This document shows positions 16,400 to 25,368 of a DNA stretch of 64,000 bases, in pieces (the first letter of the stretch is position 1; each line of letters starts with the position of its first letter). Location: positions 1-64,000 of the forward strand of contig CAXTVM010000001.1 of NCBI GenBank assembly GCA_964247725.1. Direction: 5' to 3'. This stretch comes from Lichenicola sp964247725 (GTDB taxonomy: Bacteria; Pseudomonadota; Alphaproteobacteria; Acetobacterales; Acetobacteraceae). The position numbers were made by a program, and so were the translations under genes. Below the pieces are notes generated by a model. It was not told where the DNA came from. It searched no databases and saw nothing but the letters and a program-made list of their open reading frames with translations.

Positions 16400-16837
16400 T
16401 CAGGCGGCGCCGGTAGCGCCCTGCGGCGCCTGGCCGGCGGCCGACGTCAGGACCAGGGCCGGTGCGGCCGCAGCGCAGGATCCGATGCGCGCCGCGGCCG
16501 CGGCGATCGCGGCCGTCAGCTGCCCGATCTTCGCGACCAGCTGCGCCAGCTGCTCGACGTAGTTCAGGTAGGCGTTGTAGCCGGGCTGGATCTGCGCCGC
16601 GACGAGCTTCTCAATCCACGTCAGCACCGAGGGGAGGTCGGTTGGAAGGTCGAGCAGTGCCTTCAGCGGCAACAGGTTCTCGATCTGGCCCTCGACCGCC
16701 GAGACGTTGGCCTGGATCGACGCCATGACCTCGTTGGCAAATGCCTGCAGCTCGGCACAGACGTTGATCCGAACGGCTTGGGCGATGGCGTTGTCGAACC
16801 ACTGCGTGTCGACGAGCGACGATCCCTGCGGTGTCAT
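16400..16837 (-). CDS. Helical protein within the baseplate module, 145 aa, unknown
   Basis: An alpha-helical, coiled-coil-rich protein with an Ala-rich C-terminus, inserted between gp45 and gp46. Mu does not have a gene here. No family was recognised. Conserved colinearity suggests a baseplate or tail-tip accessory role. Confidence 0.7.
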   Translation of the reverse strand: MTPQGSSLVDTQWFDNAIAQAVRINVCAELQAFANEVMASIQANVSAVEGQIENLLPLKALLDLPTDLPSVLTWIEKLVAAQIQPGYNAYLNYVEQLAQLVAKIGQLTAAIAAAAARIGSCAAAAPALVLTSAAGQAPQGATGAA

Positions 16838-16844
16838 CGGGCCC

Positions 16845-17315
16845 TCAGAAGATGTTCGTTATGATCCCGTCGCGGACGGTGACTGTCTGTCCGGTCGGCG
16901 TGGTAAAGGACCCGCTGGCGCCCTGGCCGGCGATCAGGTTTCCCGCGGTCGACGTGTTGGGCGACACGAGCTGGAGGGAGCCGTCATCCTTGAGCCAGAC
17001 TCGCGAGCCCGAGCGCTGGTAGAGGCAGACATCGGCCGGATCGAGGTTGGTTGGCCGGTAGCGCTGGTCGCCCGATGCGACGCTCACGCCGCGGCCGCGG
17101 TCGCCAGACTGGAACATCACCGCATGGTCGGCACCGGCGGTGGGCCGGCTTGCGAAGCCATAGAATTGCAGCTGCGGCAGATCGCTCCGCAGTTCCCCGC
17201 CCGGGAGCGCCAACTGCAGGGTGGCGGTACCCTGGCTCTCGTCGGTGTCGGATGTCTGCCGGCCGATGCCCATGGCGTTGGTGATCCGGCGTGCCAGCCG
17301 AAGCATTAGCGTCAT
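16845..17315 (-). CDS. Baseplate spike protein, Mu gp45 (gpV-like), 156 aa
   Basis: This is the membrane-piercing tail spike. An N-terminal OB-fold-like region carries a conserved QFYGFASRP segment, and a C-terminal repetitive beta-strand region with regular GxF/TVTV patterns would form the trimeric needle. Start at 17315 with ATGA overlap to gp44. No C-terminal PAAR or iron-binding HxH is visible. Slightly shorter than Mu gp45. Confidence 0.85.
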   Translation of the reverse strand: MTLMLRLARRITNAMGIGRQTSDTDESQGTATLQLALPGGELRSDLPQLQFYGFASRPTAGADHAVMFQSGDRGRGVSVASGDQRYRPTNLDPADVCLYQRSGSRVWLKDDGSLQLVSPNTSTAGNLIAGQGASGSFTTPTGQTVTVRDGIITNIF

Positions 17316-18529
17316 GAGTGCGGCAGGTCCGGCAGGTCTTCCTGCGTCACCGCGTCCGCGGGCGTCGTGCCGGCGCCGGCCTGGTCGCGGGTCGCCTGGC
17401 CGACATCGTTCGCCAAGGGGTTGAGCAGCACCGGTTCCGGCTGGTAGGCCTGCTCCGGCATCAGCGTGATGTCGGCGTGTGTGCCGCCCTCGTCCTTGCG
17501 CAGCACGATCTCGCCGATTAGCCAACGCTCGGAGGGCGTGCATTTCAGCGCCGGCATGAAGATCGGTGCCAGGGTGTTCACGCCCCACAGCGTGCCGAAG
17601 TCGTCGCGCCAGCTGTCGCAGGTGAGCTCGACCGCATAGGCGCGGCCCCACCGGCGGTTGATCTCCCACTGCACGCGCTGCTGGGTGACGCTGTTGCCCT
17701 CGTCGCCCATCTCGGCTGGGATGATCAGCGGCCGGTAGCGCGGCACTCCCGGATCTTTGAGTGGGCCGACTGCCGTGACCAGGTCCACCTGGCCGCCGAG
17801 GTCCTGCTGATCCGGGCTCAGGTAGAGCGTGTCCGTGGTCTGCCGGACGGCGCGGATCTCAGAGTAGCGGCCAGCCATGCTGAACGAGCACGACGCTCGC
17901 TCGACGTTGCCCGGCATCGAGAAGCCGCTGGAGGCGAGCGTGGAGCCGGACTTGCTGAGGATGATGTTGCCGGTGTTGTCGTCATAGACCAGCACGGCCG
18001 CGAAGCGGCACACCCGCTCGATGATCTCGTAAGGCGTCTCCGTCAGGATGACGTCGAACTGCTGGATCTGAACGGCCGGGAATGGAACCGGTGTCACGGC
18101 CTTTATCCCGAACAGCCCCGCCAGCTTCTGGGCCAGCGTCAGCGCGTCGGTGTTGTTGATCTGGAACGTGTTAAAGATCGCCGAGCACTCGACCAAGTCC
18201 ACGCTCTTCGACGCGCCCACCACCCGGACCGTGTGGTCCTTCGGACCGATGCTCCGCAGGACGGTGACCACGTAGCCGGTGATTACCAAGTCGTCGCCGA
18301 CCATGATCTGGCAGGGCGCGCCTTCCGAGATCGTCACGTCCGCCAAGGCGACCGAATCCCACTCCGTGGTCTCGAGCTCGAAGGTCCACGGCATGACCTC
18401 GGCGCTCATCCGGATGACGACGCTGGTCCAGCCGCTGACCTGCTTCCCGCCGACGATGATCGAGACCTCGTCCGATGGCGTGCTGGTCCAGCCCAGCGCG
18501 GCCGTGACCTGGTCGACGATGCCGCTCAT
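17312..18529 (-). CDS. Baseplate hub protein, Mu gp44 family, 405 aa
   Basis: This is the baseplate hub (gp27/gpD-like), forming the base under the tube and holding the spike. Features include an N-terminal VSIIVGGKQVSGWTSV strand, the FELETTEWD segment and the conserved ETPYEIIERVCRFAAVLVYDD region. Length and order before gp45 match Mu. ATGA overlaps at both ends couple it with the neighbours. Confidence 0.9.
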   Translation of the reverse strand: MSGIVDQVTAALGWTSTPSDEVSIIVGGKQVSGWTSVVIRMSAEVMPWTFELETTEWDSVALADVTISEGAPCQIMVGDDLVITGYVVTVLRSIGPKDHTVRVVGASKSVDLVECSAIFNTFQINNTDALTLAQKLAGLFGIKAVTPVPFPAVQIQQFDVILTETPYEIIERVCRFAAVLVYDDNTGNIILSKSGSTLASSGFSMPGNVERASCSFSMAGRYSEIRAVRQTTDTLYLSPDQQDLGGQVDLVTAVGPLKDPGVPRYRPLIIPAEMGDEGNSVTQQRVQWEINRRWGRAYAVELTCDSWRDDFGTLWGVNTLAPIFMPALKCTPSERWLIGEIVLRKDEGGTHADITLMPEQAYQPEPVLLNPLANDVGQATRDQAGAGTTPADAVTQEDLPDLPHS

Positions 18530-19821
18530 GTCGCCAGAGCCTCGAAGGATAGCGGCATGAAGGCCGGATGAATGGGGTCGGCGCGCCGGATCAGGTCCGG
18601 CGTCCGCGTCGCGTCGGCATAGAGCTGCTGCGCCAGCACCGGCGCCGGCAGAGGAGCGCCGCGGGTCACCGTGATCAGCCGGGACAGCTGGGACGCCCGA
18701 TTGGCCAGGTCCTTCAGCACCTGCGCGCGCAGTGCGCGCAGCGTCTGGAAGGTCGCGCCATCGCCGGCGTCGGCCGCGGAGACGATCTCGGGATCGAACA
18801 GCAGTGCCACCTGCTGCCGCAGCGCCTGCGCGTCGTCATAGGAGGCCGGCTGATAGGTCGAGCAGGCAAGCGCGATCGACAGCAGCGCGGCGCGCCGGCA
18901 CAGCGCAGCTGCCGCGGTCTGGGCGGTAGCGATCGCGCCGCCGATCGGCGCGGTCGAGGCCACCACCATAGGTGCGTAGGTCGCCATCTGCGCCAGCAGC
19001 TGGACCTGCACCCCGGGGTCGCCGACAGCGTTGCGCAAGGCCTCCGGCACGGCCAGCACCGCTGTCGCCAGATCGGCGGCGTCCTGTGTCCCGCCGACCG
19101 CGGCCACCGCAAGCGCCACGGCCGCCTGCCCGACGGTGACGGAGGCCAGGGCGCTCGTGACGGTAGCGGTGGCTGACGAGACCGCCGCATTGCCCGACAC
19201 GAATCGGCCGTAATAGGTCGGCAGGCCGGCCAGCGCAGCGGCGGTTACCGCCGGCGTCTGGCTCAGGCCGATCGCCTGGCCCGCCCAGCCCGACGCTGCC
19301 GCCTCGGCGGCACCGGACGCTGCCGTGCCCAGCGCATAGGCCGCAACGGTGTCGGCGGCATAGTCGGACGAGGCGGCGGTGGAGAGCGCCGCGCTGGCAA
19401 CCGCGATCACCGCCTGCGCGGCCGCCAGCACCGTGGTGCTCAGCAGGCTGCGCTGCTCCAGGAACTCGAACTGAAACTCGATGACGCCGGCGATACCGTC
19501 CGGCTCGTTCCAGTCGAAGTCCAGCACCGCGGCGTTGACGACGCCGCGCGTCGGGTGGATCAGCAGGCCCGGCCCGGCCTGCTCAACAGCCGCCAGCACC
19601 AGGTCAAACTGCGAGCGGAAGAGCGTGCCGCAGACGAAGCCACGGACTCGGAAGCCGCGCCCGGCTCGCCCCAGGTCTTCGACCTTGGGCGTGTCCCGGA
19701 ACGGATAGTCGTGGACCGCCGTCTTCCGACCATTACGGCCGCCTGAGCCGATCACTGCGAAGGGCACGCCGCGGAAGCTGCACTGGCGGTACTCGCCGAG
19801 GACGCCGAGGACGCCCGACAT
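18526..19821 (-). CDS. DNA circularisation protein N-terminal domain / Mu gp43-like tail protein, 431 aa
   Basis: The N-terminus (residues about 10-110, with RQCSFRGVPFAVIGSGG and HDYPFRDTPKVEDLGR) is the DNA-circulation N domain of Mu gpN and related baseplate/tail proteins. The remainder is an unusually Ala-rich helical region. ATG at 19821 sits in TGATG with the tape measure gene. Probable role: tail-tip protein that ends the tube. Confidence 0.88.
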   Translation of the reverse strand: MSGVLGVLGEYRQCSFRGVPFAVIGSGGRNGRKTAVHDYPFRDTPKVEDLGRAGRGFRVRGFVCGTLFRSQFDLVLAAVEQAGPGLLIHPTRGVVNAAVLDFDWNEPDGIAGVIEFQFEFLEQRSLLSTTVLAAAQAVIAVASAALSTAASSDYAADTVAAYALGTAASGAAEAAASGWAGQAIGLSQTPAVTAAALAGLPTYYGRFVSGNAAVSSATATVTSALASVTVGQAAVALAVAAVGGTQDAADLATAVLAVPEALRNAVGDPGVQVQLLAQMATYAPMVVASTAPIGGAIATAQTAAAALCRRAALLSIALACSTYQPASYDDAQALRQQVALLFDPEIVSAADAGDGATFQTLRALRAQVLKDLANRASQLSRLITVTRGAPLPAPVLAQQLYADATRTPDLIRRADPIHPAFMPLSFEALAT

Positions 19822-21989
19822 CAATAGCCTCCTGGCGTCATCTCGGGGTCCATCGCCCGCGCGGTCTGCACCGAGGCCACCCGCAGGCCGCCCGAGCTGC
19901 TGCCGGGCTTGACGGTCGCCTGTGTGCCCTGCTGGGTCCGCACCGTGATGTGCAACTCGGCCCGCAGCTTCTCGATCGTGGCGTCGATGCTACCGCCCTG
20001 GGCGGTGCCGGGCGGCACCGACACCGGCGGCGCCGCAGCGATGAGCCTAGAGGCCGAGCCAATGGTGCGCAGGTCACCGCGCGCCTGGTGCCAGAACCCG
20101 GCCGGATCCACGTTCGGCGACGGGATCGACCGGGCCGGGCCGGCTGCGGCCGCTTGCCGCTCGGAATCGTAGTAGCTGCCGACGGTGTCGGCCTCGGTGC
20201 GCGCCGCCGCCGAGAAGTGCGAGAGGTCGCCGGAATGACTCTTCCACCAGGCGAGGCCGTCACTGTTCAGGCCGTCGTGGTAGGCGGCCGTGGCCACCGC
20301 CAGGTCGCCGCCGGCCGCCTGCATGGCGCGCATGAAATGCCGCGTGCCGCCTAGGATGTTCTGGCCGCGGTTGTGACTGTCGACGCCCTCGTCCTGCGCC
20401 GTCGCATCCGTCAGCTGCATGTAGCCGAAGGCGGACGATGCGGAGTTGCCGACCATGGCGCCGCCGCTCTCGGCATTGATCAGCGCGCGGAGCTTCAGGC
20501 GGTCGACGCCCGAGATGCCGGACGCGGCGTCGATCATGTCCGACAGGTCCTGGTTTGGCCGCAACAGGCCGCCCAGCGGGCGGGCGTCGGCGATCACGCC
20601 GCGGCCTAGGCCTCGCGCACTCACCGAGGTTCCCGAAGCGTTCCACGCAGCCTTGGTGGCGCCCCAGGCCTGCTTGGTCGCATCCCACAGCTGGTCGAAG
20701 AAAATCGACCCGGTCGGCGTCACGACCGGCGCATTCGGATCGCGCGTCGTGTGGGTGCTGCCGGCGAAGCCATGCGCATCCGAGCCCGGATGCGGGTTTT
20801 TGGGGCCGATATGGCTCTGCAGCGCGTCCATCAACGGCGGCAGCGCGATAAGGGCCGCCGCCACGCTGGCGATCGCCAGGCCGACGCCGCCGAAGCCGCC
20901 GGCAAGCCCGGCCAGCCCACTCAGGACCTTCACGCCGTAAAGGACAGCCATCGCGATGCCGACGTCCTCGGCAGCCGACTTCCAGCCGCCAAGGGACTTC
21001 ACGACCTGCCCGACTCGGTTCCAGACGCCCTCAGCGCCCTTGGTCACGGCATCCCAGTCGATCGACTTCAGCCACTTGGCGAAGCGGTGGACATAGTCGG
21101 TGATCTTGGTCGAGATCCAGGCACGGTTGTGGGCGATCCACTCCGCCATCTGGTGGATGATCGGGGTCAGCACTGGCTCGAGCGACTGCGCGATGCTGTT
21201 GCCGAAGCCCTCGACCGCGAGGGTGAGCTCGGCCTGCGCCATGCGCAGCCGATTGGCCGCCAGCACGCCCGCCTCGTTGGTGACGCCGTAGTGCTGCGCC
21301 ATCGCGGAGTAGCGGGCGATGCCTGCGCTCCCGAGCCGCAGGAACGGCAGCAGGTCCTCGGAGGCTCCGCCGAACAGCCGCGCGGCGACGGCCGCCTGCG
21401 CATAGGGGTTCCTGATGCTGGCGATCTTGTCCGCCAGCTGCGGCATGACCTCCGTGACGGACTTGGCGCTGCCGTCCGCGTTCTGAAACTGGATGTGCAG
21501 CGCCCTGAAGGTCGACACCAGCTCGGGTGCCCGACCGCCGACGGCGTCCCACATCCCCTGCCCCAGCGTCTGCAGACCGGACTGCAGCGAGCCGGAAGAC
21601 GAGCCAGCCAGGCGGGCGGCGCCGTCCAGCGACTGCAGCTGGGTAGCCGTCACCCCGATTCGCTGCGCCGAGAAGCCGAGGCGCGAGCCGAAGCTGGCCC
21701 AGGCGGTGGCCAGGCGCACGATGCCGTCGATGCTGGCGGCGCTGGTCAGCACACCCAGCACCGGCACGATGCGGCCGAGCGAGAAGAACGCGCCCTTGGC
21801 CGCCTGTCCCATGCGGTTCAGGCCGGTGCCGACCTTGTTCAGGCCGGACAGTTCCGAGAAGCGGCTCAGGGCCTTCTGGGTGCGTAGCGCCGGCGCGCGC
21901 ATGTTCTCGATGCGCTTGTTGATGCGCTCCAGGGTCCGGGTGATCCGGTCCTCGGCTGCGATCTCGACCTTAACGCCTGCGTTGGGCAC
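19821..21989 (-). CDS. Tail tape measure protein with embedded lytic transglycosylase, 722 aa
   Basis: This protein sets tail length and crosses the envelope on injection. Long helical stretches and a hydrophobic segment (about residues 354-386) surround the tail channel. A SLT-type transglycosylase lies at about 495-570, with catalytic Glu507 in INAESGG and the motif GYMQLT at 522-527. GTG at 21989 is the likely start because earlier in-frame residues are low-complexity and overlap the chaperone frame. The gene overlaps the frameshift product by about 20 bases. Confidence 0.88.
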   Translation of the reverse strand: MPNAGVKVEIAAEDRITRTLERINKRIENMRAPALRTQKALSRFSELSGLNKVGTGLNRMGQAAKGAFFSLGRIVPVLGVLTSAASIDGIVRLATAWASFGSRLGFSAQRIGVTATQLQSLDGAARLAGSSSGSLQSGLQTLGQGMWDAVGGRAPELVSTFRALHIQFQNADGSAKSVTEVMPQLADKIASIRNPYAQAAVAARLFGGASEDLLPFLRLGSAGIARYSAMAQHYGVTNEAGVLAANRLRMAQAELTLAVEGFGNSIAQSLEPVLTPIIHQMAEWIAHNRAWISTKITDYVHRFAKWLKSIDWDAVTKGAEGVWNRVGQVVKSLGGWKSAAEDVGIAMAVLYGVKVLSGLAGLAGGFGGVGLAIASVAAALIALPPLMDALQSHIGPKNPHPGSDAHGFAGSTHTTRDPNAPVVTPTGSIFFDQLWDATKQAWGATKAAWNASGTSVSARGLGRGVIADARPLGGLLRPNQDLSDMIDAASGISGVDRLKLRALINAESGGAMVGNSASSAFGYMQLTDATAQDEGVDSHNRGQNILGGTRHFMRAMQAAGGDLAVATAAYHDGLNSDGLAWWKSHSGDLSHFSAAARTEADTVGSYYDSERQAAAAGPARSIPSPNVDPAGFWHQARGDLRTIGSASRLIAAAPPVSVPPGTAQGGSIDATIEKLRAELHITVRTQQGTQATVKPGSSSGGLRVASVQTARAMDPEMTPGGY

Positions 21990-22155
21990 GGGCCGTGTCC
22001 CTTCGCTGCTTCTCGGCGAGTTCGTTCGCCTGCTCGACGAGCTCAAGCAGCTCGGTGCCGTTCATCGCCCCGAGCTCGCCCAGGCTTGTGCCGACGAAGA
22101 AGCGGCTCAGCTCCGCGGGGAGACGGCGCCAGTTCGACGGCCACGCTCCAAAAAA
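21970..22155 (-). CDS. Frameshift extension of the tail assembly chaperone (GT-like), 59 aa after slippage
   Basis: This frame lacks its own convincing start, but it continues in phase after a -1 slip at T TTT TTG (22155-22149). Its sequence, beginning FFGAWPSNWRRLPAEL and ending in a basic tail, resembles the C-terminal extension of lambda-type GT chaperones. The full fusion would be about 250 residues. It binds tape measure protein during tail assembly in known systems. Confidence 0.75.
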   Translation of the reverse strand, partial: FFGAWPSNWRRLPAELSRFFVGTSLGELGAMNGTELLELVEQANELAEKQRRDTARAQRRR

Positions 22156-22721
22156 CCGCAAGTGAAGTCCGCGGCCCGGGCGAACACGCTGATCGGCATC
22201 TTCAACACGGCCGCCGGGTGCCACTCGGAGATGTCGGTCACCAGCGAGATCTCGGCAGCGCGCGACGTCGCCGGCGTGACCCCCTTCGACAGGTGCTGCT
22301 CGGCCCGGCGCCGCTCGGCCACCTTGGGCTCGCGCAGCGCCATCTCGCCGTGCGGGCCCTTCTGCACCACGACCGGCTCATCCAGCTGGATCAGGAGCGT
22401 GGGGCCGTCCTCGGCCAAGCCGCGGCCGCGCTGCTCGAACGTCTCGAGGAAGGCGGCGGCCTGGTTGAGCAGGCTAGCCGGCAGCTCGCCCACCGCCTCG
22501 TCCGGCCAGCCGGTGACCAACGCCACCAGCTTAGCCTCGCTGTTCAGCACGCTGGCCGGCGTGGCCAAGCTGCCCATCAGCTCCTCGGCCGCCTTGACCT
22601 CGGAGACGCGCGGCTCGCGCAGGTCGAGCGAGGCATAGGGGTGCCCCTTGACGACGATCGGCGGCTCGACCGGGATCGAGAGCGTGGTCAGCAGCTCCTC
22701 GAGCTGGTCCTCGTCCGCCAT
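22107..22721 (-). CDS. Tail assembly chaperone (Mu gp41 / gpG-like) with an internal duplication, 204 aa
   Basis: Two tandem copies of a gp41-like domain are visible, at about residues 20-99 and 115-194. Each has a PIVV/PVVV strand, LREP (34-37 and 129-132), a Glu/Ala-rich helix and a closing FLE(TF)E-RG. Ordinary members have one copy. The unslipped protein ends 13 residues after the slippery site. It is coupled to the tube gene by TGATG. It would coat the tape measure before tube polymerisation. Confidence 0.85.
   Translation of the reverse strand: MADEDQLEELLTTLSIPVEPPIVVKGHPYASLDLREPRVSEVKAAEELMGSLATPASVLNSEAKLVALVTGWPDEAVGELPASLLNQAAAFLETFEQRGRGLAEDGPTLLIQLDEPVVVQKGPHGEMALREPKVAERRRAEQHLSKGVTPATSRAAEISLVTDISEWHPAAVLKMPISVFARAADFTCGFLERGRRTGAVSPRS
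22149..22155 (-). promoter_or_regulatory. Slippery heptamer T TTT TTG for programmed -1 frameshift
   Basis: On the minus strand the zero-frame codons read GGT TTT TTG, giving a canonical X XXY YYZ heptamer. A -1 slip joins the chaperone to the downstream frame, which would otherwise have no use. The position between tail tube and tape measure genes is where nearly all long-tailed phages carry this signal. Confidence 0.85.
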
Positions 22722-23116
22722 CAGACCGTGTCCTCGGTGACGTCGCCGCTCTCGATATGGAGGTCGAAGGTGCCCTCCGCGGTCTTGAGCCCGCCCAGCT
22801 CGGTGACCCAGCCGCTGGTGCAGGTCACGACCTTGCCGTTCGCGAGCACGCCGATCACCGTGAAGCGGGCACCCTCGACGCGGAAGTCCGAAATCTTCCT
22901 GTCCGGCCGGTCCCGCAGCGTCGCCGAAACGTAGCCTTCGGCTGGCATCGAGCTGGCGCCCTCGACGGCGGTCTGGCCCTTCAAGGTCTCCTGCTTGCTG
23001 CCCGACGGCATGTATTCGAGGTCGCTGACGACGCTCCAGCTGTCGCCGTTGATCGTGAGGCTGGCGCTGCCCGCCAGCGGCGCGACGATCGGCGCGGATG
23101 TTGCGGTTCCGGACAT
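22721..23116 (-). CDS. Tail tube protein (Mu gpM family), 131 aa
   Basis: It has the tube-protein pattern: a strand around ASLTINGDSWSVVSDLEY (residues 18-35), the loop SKQETLKGQ and the central VSATLRDRPDRKISDF. Length is typical of Mu-like tube subunits. It lies between the sheath and the chaperone, as expected for a contractile tail. Confidence 0.92.
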   Translation of the reverse strand: MSGTATSAPIVAPLAGSASLTINGDSWSVVSDLEYMPSGSKQETLKGQTAVEGASSMPAEGYVSATLRDRPDRKISDFRVEGARFTVIGVLANGKVVTCTSGWVTELGGLKTAEGTFDLHIESGDVTEDTV

Positions 23117-23128
23117 GGATCAGGCCTC

Positions 23129-24607
23129 TCAGGGCTTGGTGAACTGGACGTTGGCCGCCACGATCCGGAGCTGGTCGCCAATCCGGATCGGCAGCAGCAG
23201 CTGCACTGCGCCGCCGCCGGCGTTGACGGCTTCAATTTCGGCGGCGAAGCCGACCACGTCCTGCACCCAGAAGTTGCCGGCCTGGACGCGATAGCGGGAC
23301 ACGCACATCGCGCCGATGATCTGGGCGGTGATGGCCGGCGAGCCGCCCGGGATCTTGGTGCCATCGGCGACCAGAATCTTCCTGGAGCATTGCGCGGCGA
23401 GGAACGCCTTGAAGTCCTGGATCACGACCTCGAGCGTCAGCGGCGTCTCGATGTCGAGGTAGCTGTTGTCGGCCACGCCCAGCGCGTTCCGCTGGTAGGT
23501 GGTCGTGACGCGCTCGAGGTAGACGGTATTGCTGGCGTCCACCCTGTGGGTCGAGAGGCCATCGTAGAGCAGGCTCTCGCGCTGGTTGAAGATGAACTGG
23601 CCGGCGACCGAGGGCGGCATCACCGTCAGCGCGACGTCGGCCAACGGGATCGCCGGGTTGTTGCGCATGGTGATTGCCGCCCAGGCGGTGATCTCCGCCG
23701 CCCACGCAAGCGGCGAGGATGGGCTGTCGCTGACCGGCATGATCGAGGCGTGCTGGTCGTTACGCGTCACGCCGAAGGCGGTGACGGTCCCGAACGTGCC
23801 CCGCACCGCGGTGATGGCGTGGCCGAACAGCTGGTTGGTCGCCTCCCAGCGGCCGCTGGTATCGCTCAGGAAGTTCTGGAAGGCGTTCAGCGAGCCGGTG
23901 TCGCTGTAGGGGTGCAGAAACAGGTCGAAAGCGGTCTCGCCCAGCGCGGCCAGGGCGGACGCCAGCGCGGTCGGGTTGGTCGTCCCGCCGGTCATAGGGG
24001 TGATCGTCACGCCGACGCCGGCCGGCGTCGCCTGGCCGCCGCCTGTGCCCAGCAGGTTCAGACCGAGCAGCAGGTCGTTGCCGCAGAGGCCGCCGTTGGC
24101 CGCCTTCAGGGTAACGGCGGCACCAGCAATTGTCGCGGTGACCCCGAAGGTGGGATCGGCGGCGATCAGGGCCTGGAAGTTTGCCGCGGTGGCGGCGGCG
24201 CTGTCGCCCAGGTTGACGGGCAACGAGACGAGGCGGTCGCCGATGTAGAGCGACAGCGTGCCGGCGACCGTCGCCGGCCCGGTGAAGGCGAAGCCGCCGG
24301 ACGCCTTCTGCGAGGCCGGATCGTCCGCCATCGGCAGCACCCAGAGCTCGCCGACGTTGTCGATGCCGCGGTAGCGGCCGACCGCGTGGGCGGCCTGCGA
24401 CGAGGGCCCGTACTTCGCCTGCGCGTCGGCCAGGCCGGACGAGATCATGGCGACGCCCGGGACGGCGACGCCGGCCACCATCTGCGCCACGATCAGCACG
24501 CGGCGGTTGATCGTCCCGGTGTTCGCCTTCGACGGGTCGACGGCGAAGTAGTAGCCCGGGACCCGGTTGCTGGCGTTGTAGTTCGGGATCGAGATGGAGG
24601 CGCTCAC
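23129..24607 (-). CDS. Contractile tail sheath protein (Mu gpL), 492 aa
   Basis: This is the sheath subunit. Conserved features are the N-terminal VPGYYFAVDPSKANTG and RRVLIVAQ segments, an Ala/Gly-rich central domain and the C-terminal NSYLDIETPLTLEVV and ISQYRVQ-like regions. It establishes the phage as a myovirus. The stop overlaps nothing; the next gene upstream overlaps the start by ATGA. Confidence 0.95.
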   Translation of the reverse strand: MSASISIPNYNASNRVPGYYFAVDPSKANTGTINRRVLIVAQMVAGVAVPGVAMISSGLADAQAKYGPSSQAAHAVGRYRGIDNVGELWVLPMADDPASQKASGGFAFTGPATVAGTLSLYIGDRLVSLPVNLGDSAAATAANFQALIAADPTFGVTATIAGAAVTLKAANGGLCGNDLLLGLNLLGTGGGQATPAGVGVTITPMTGGTTNPTALASALAALGETAFDLFLHPYSDTGSLNAFQNFLSDTSGRWEATNQLFGHAITAVRGTFGTVTAFGVTRNDQHASIMPVSDSPSSPLAWAAEITAWAAITMRNNPAIPLADVALTVMPPSVAGQFIFNQRESLLYDGLSTHRVDASNTVYLERVTTTYQRNALGVADNSYLDIETPLTLEVVIQDFKAFLAAQCSRKILVADGTKIPGGSPAITAQIIGAMCVSRYRVQAGNFWVQDVVGFAAEIEAVNAGGGAVQLLLPIRIGDQLRIVAANVQFTKP

Positions 24608-24807
24608 TGGTGCATCTCCTGCGCGGGCACCGCGGCGGCGGGCGTGGCGACCGCAGGCTCAACCGGCGGCTCGGCCTGCAGGAGGTCCCCTGCTTGGAGG
24701 GCGCGCAGCCAATAGACGTTCTCCGGCACGTGCTCGCCCGCCTCGCGCAGCGGCGTCATGGTGCGCGGCCACCGGACCATGCGTCCGGCTGCGGGCTTCA
24801 CGAACAT
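24604..24807 (-). CDS. DUF2635 family protein (Mu gp38-like), 67 aa
   Basis: The sequence follows the DUF2635 signature: MFVKPAAG, a central PLREAGEHVPENVYWLR and a LQAGDLL tail. The family is always found between terminator and sheath genes in Mu-like tails, and its role is not established. Overlaps flanking genes by 4 and 10 bases. Confidence 0.88.
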   Translation of the reverse strand: MFVKPAAGRMVRWPRTMTPLREAGEHVPENVYWLRALQAGDLLQAEPPVEPAVATPAAAVPAQEMHQ

Positions 24808-25355
24808 GGATTGGACCCTTTGGGGTTGGGGAAGGTGACAGTCGCTTCCGCCAGCTTCGTGCCGGCGCAGCTCGCGATCCGCAGGTTGATGGCGGCCAGC
24901 GGCTCGCCGTTCGGCTCGTAGGTCTGCGGGTATTCGAGGTCGAAACGCATGCGCAGCGTGGCGATCTGGTCGGCGCCGGTGCTGTCGAAAGCCATCTCGG
25001 TGTCGATCGTCGACACCTGTTGGACAAGCCGCTGCAGGGCGGTGTCCAGCATCAGCGTCGTCTCGATCTGCTCGGCGAACGCGTCGAGCAGGTTCTCGCC
25101 CTGCGACGAGGTGCCGACCGCATCCGTCTTGAAGGCGACTCGGGCGGTAACCAGCAGGCCGGCGGTCCGGGTGTAGCCCGGCTGGTTGCGACCCCAGCTC
25201 TCCGCGGTGTCGGCCAGCACCTGCAGCTGGATCATCGGCAGCGCGGCAACCGTGATCGGCAGGGAGCGGGCGGTCCAGACGTTCGGGCCGGCCAGGGTGC
25301 CTGCGCCGCGCAGCGCGCGCGCCGCCTCCTCGCGCAGCTGGACGCGGTAGAGCAT
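24798..25355 (-). CDS. Tail terminator-like protein (Mu gp37 position), 185 aa
   Basis: The protein is in the position of the tail terminator/completion protein that caps the tube. It begins with LREEAARALRG, contains a beta-strand LPMIQLQVLADTAE and a helical LLDAFAEQIETTL, all compatible with the terminator fold. The call rests mostly on order before DUF2635 and the sheath. Confidence 0.65.
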   Translation of the reverse strand: MLYRVQLREEAARALRGAGTLAGPNVWTARSLPITVAALPMIQLQVLADTAESWGRNQPGYTRTAGLLVTARVAFKTDAVGTSSQGENLLDAFAEQIETTLMLDTALQRLVQQVSTIDTEMAFDSTGADQIATLRMRFDLEYPQTYEPNGEPLAAINLRIASCAGTKLAEATVTFPNPKGSNPCS

Positions 25356-25368
25356 GGCAGAGCTCCGG

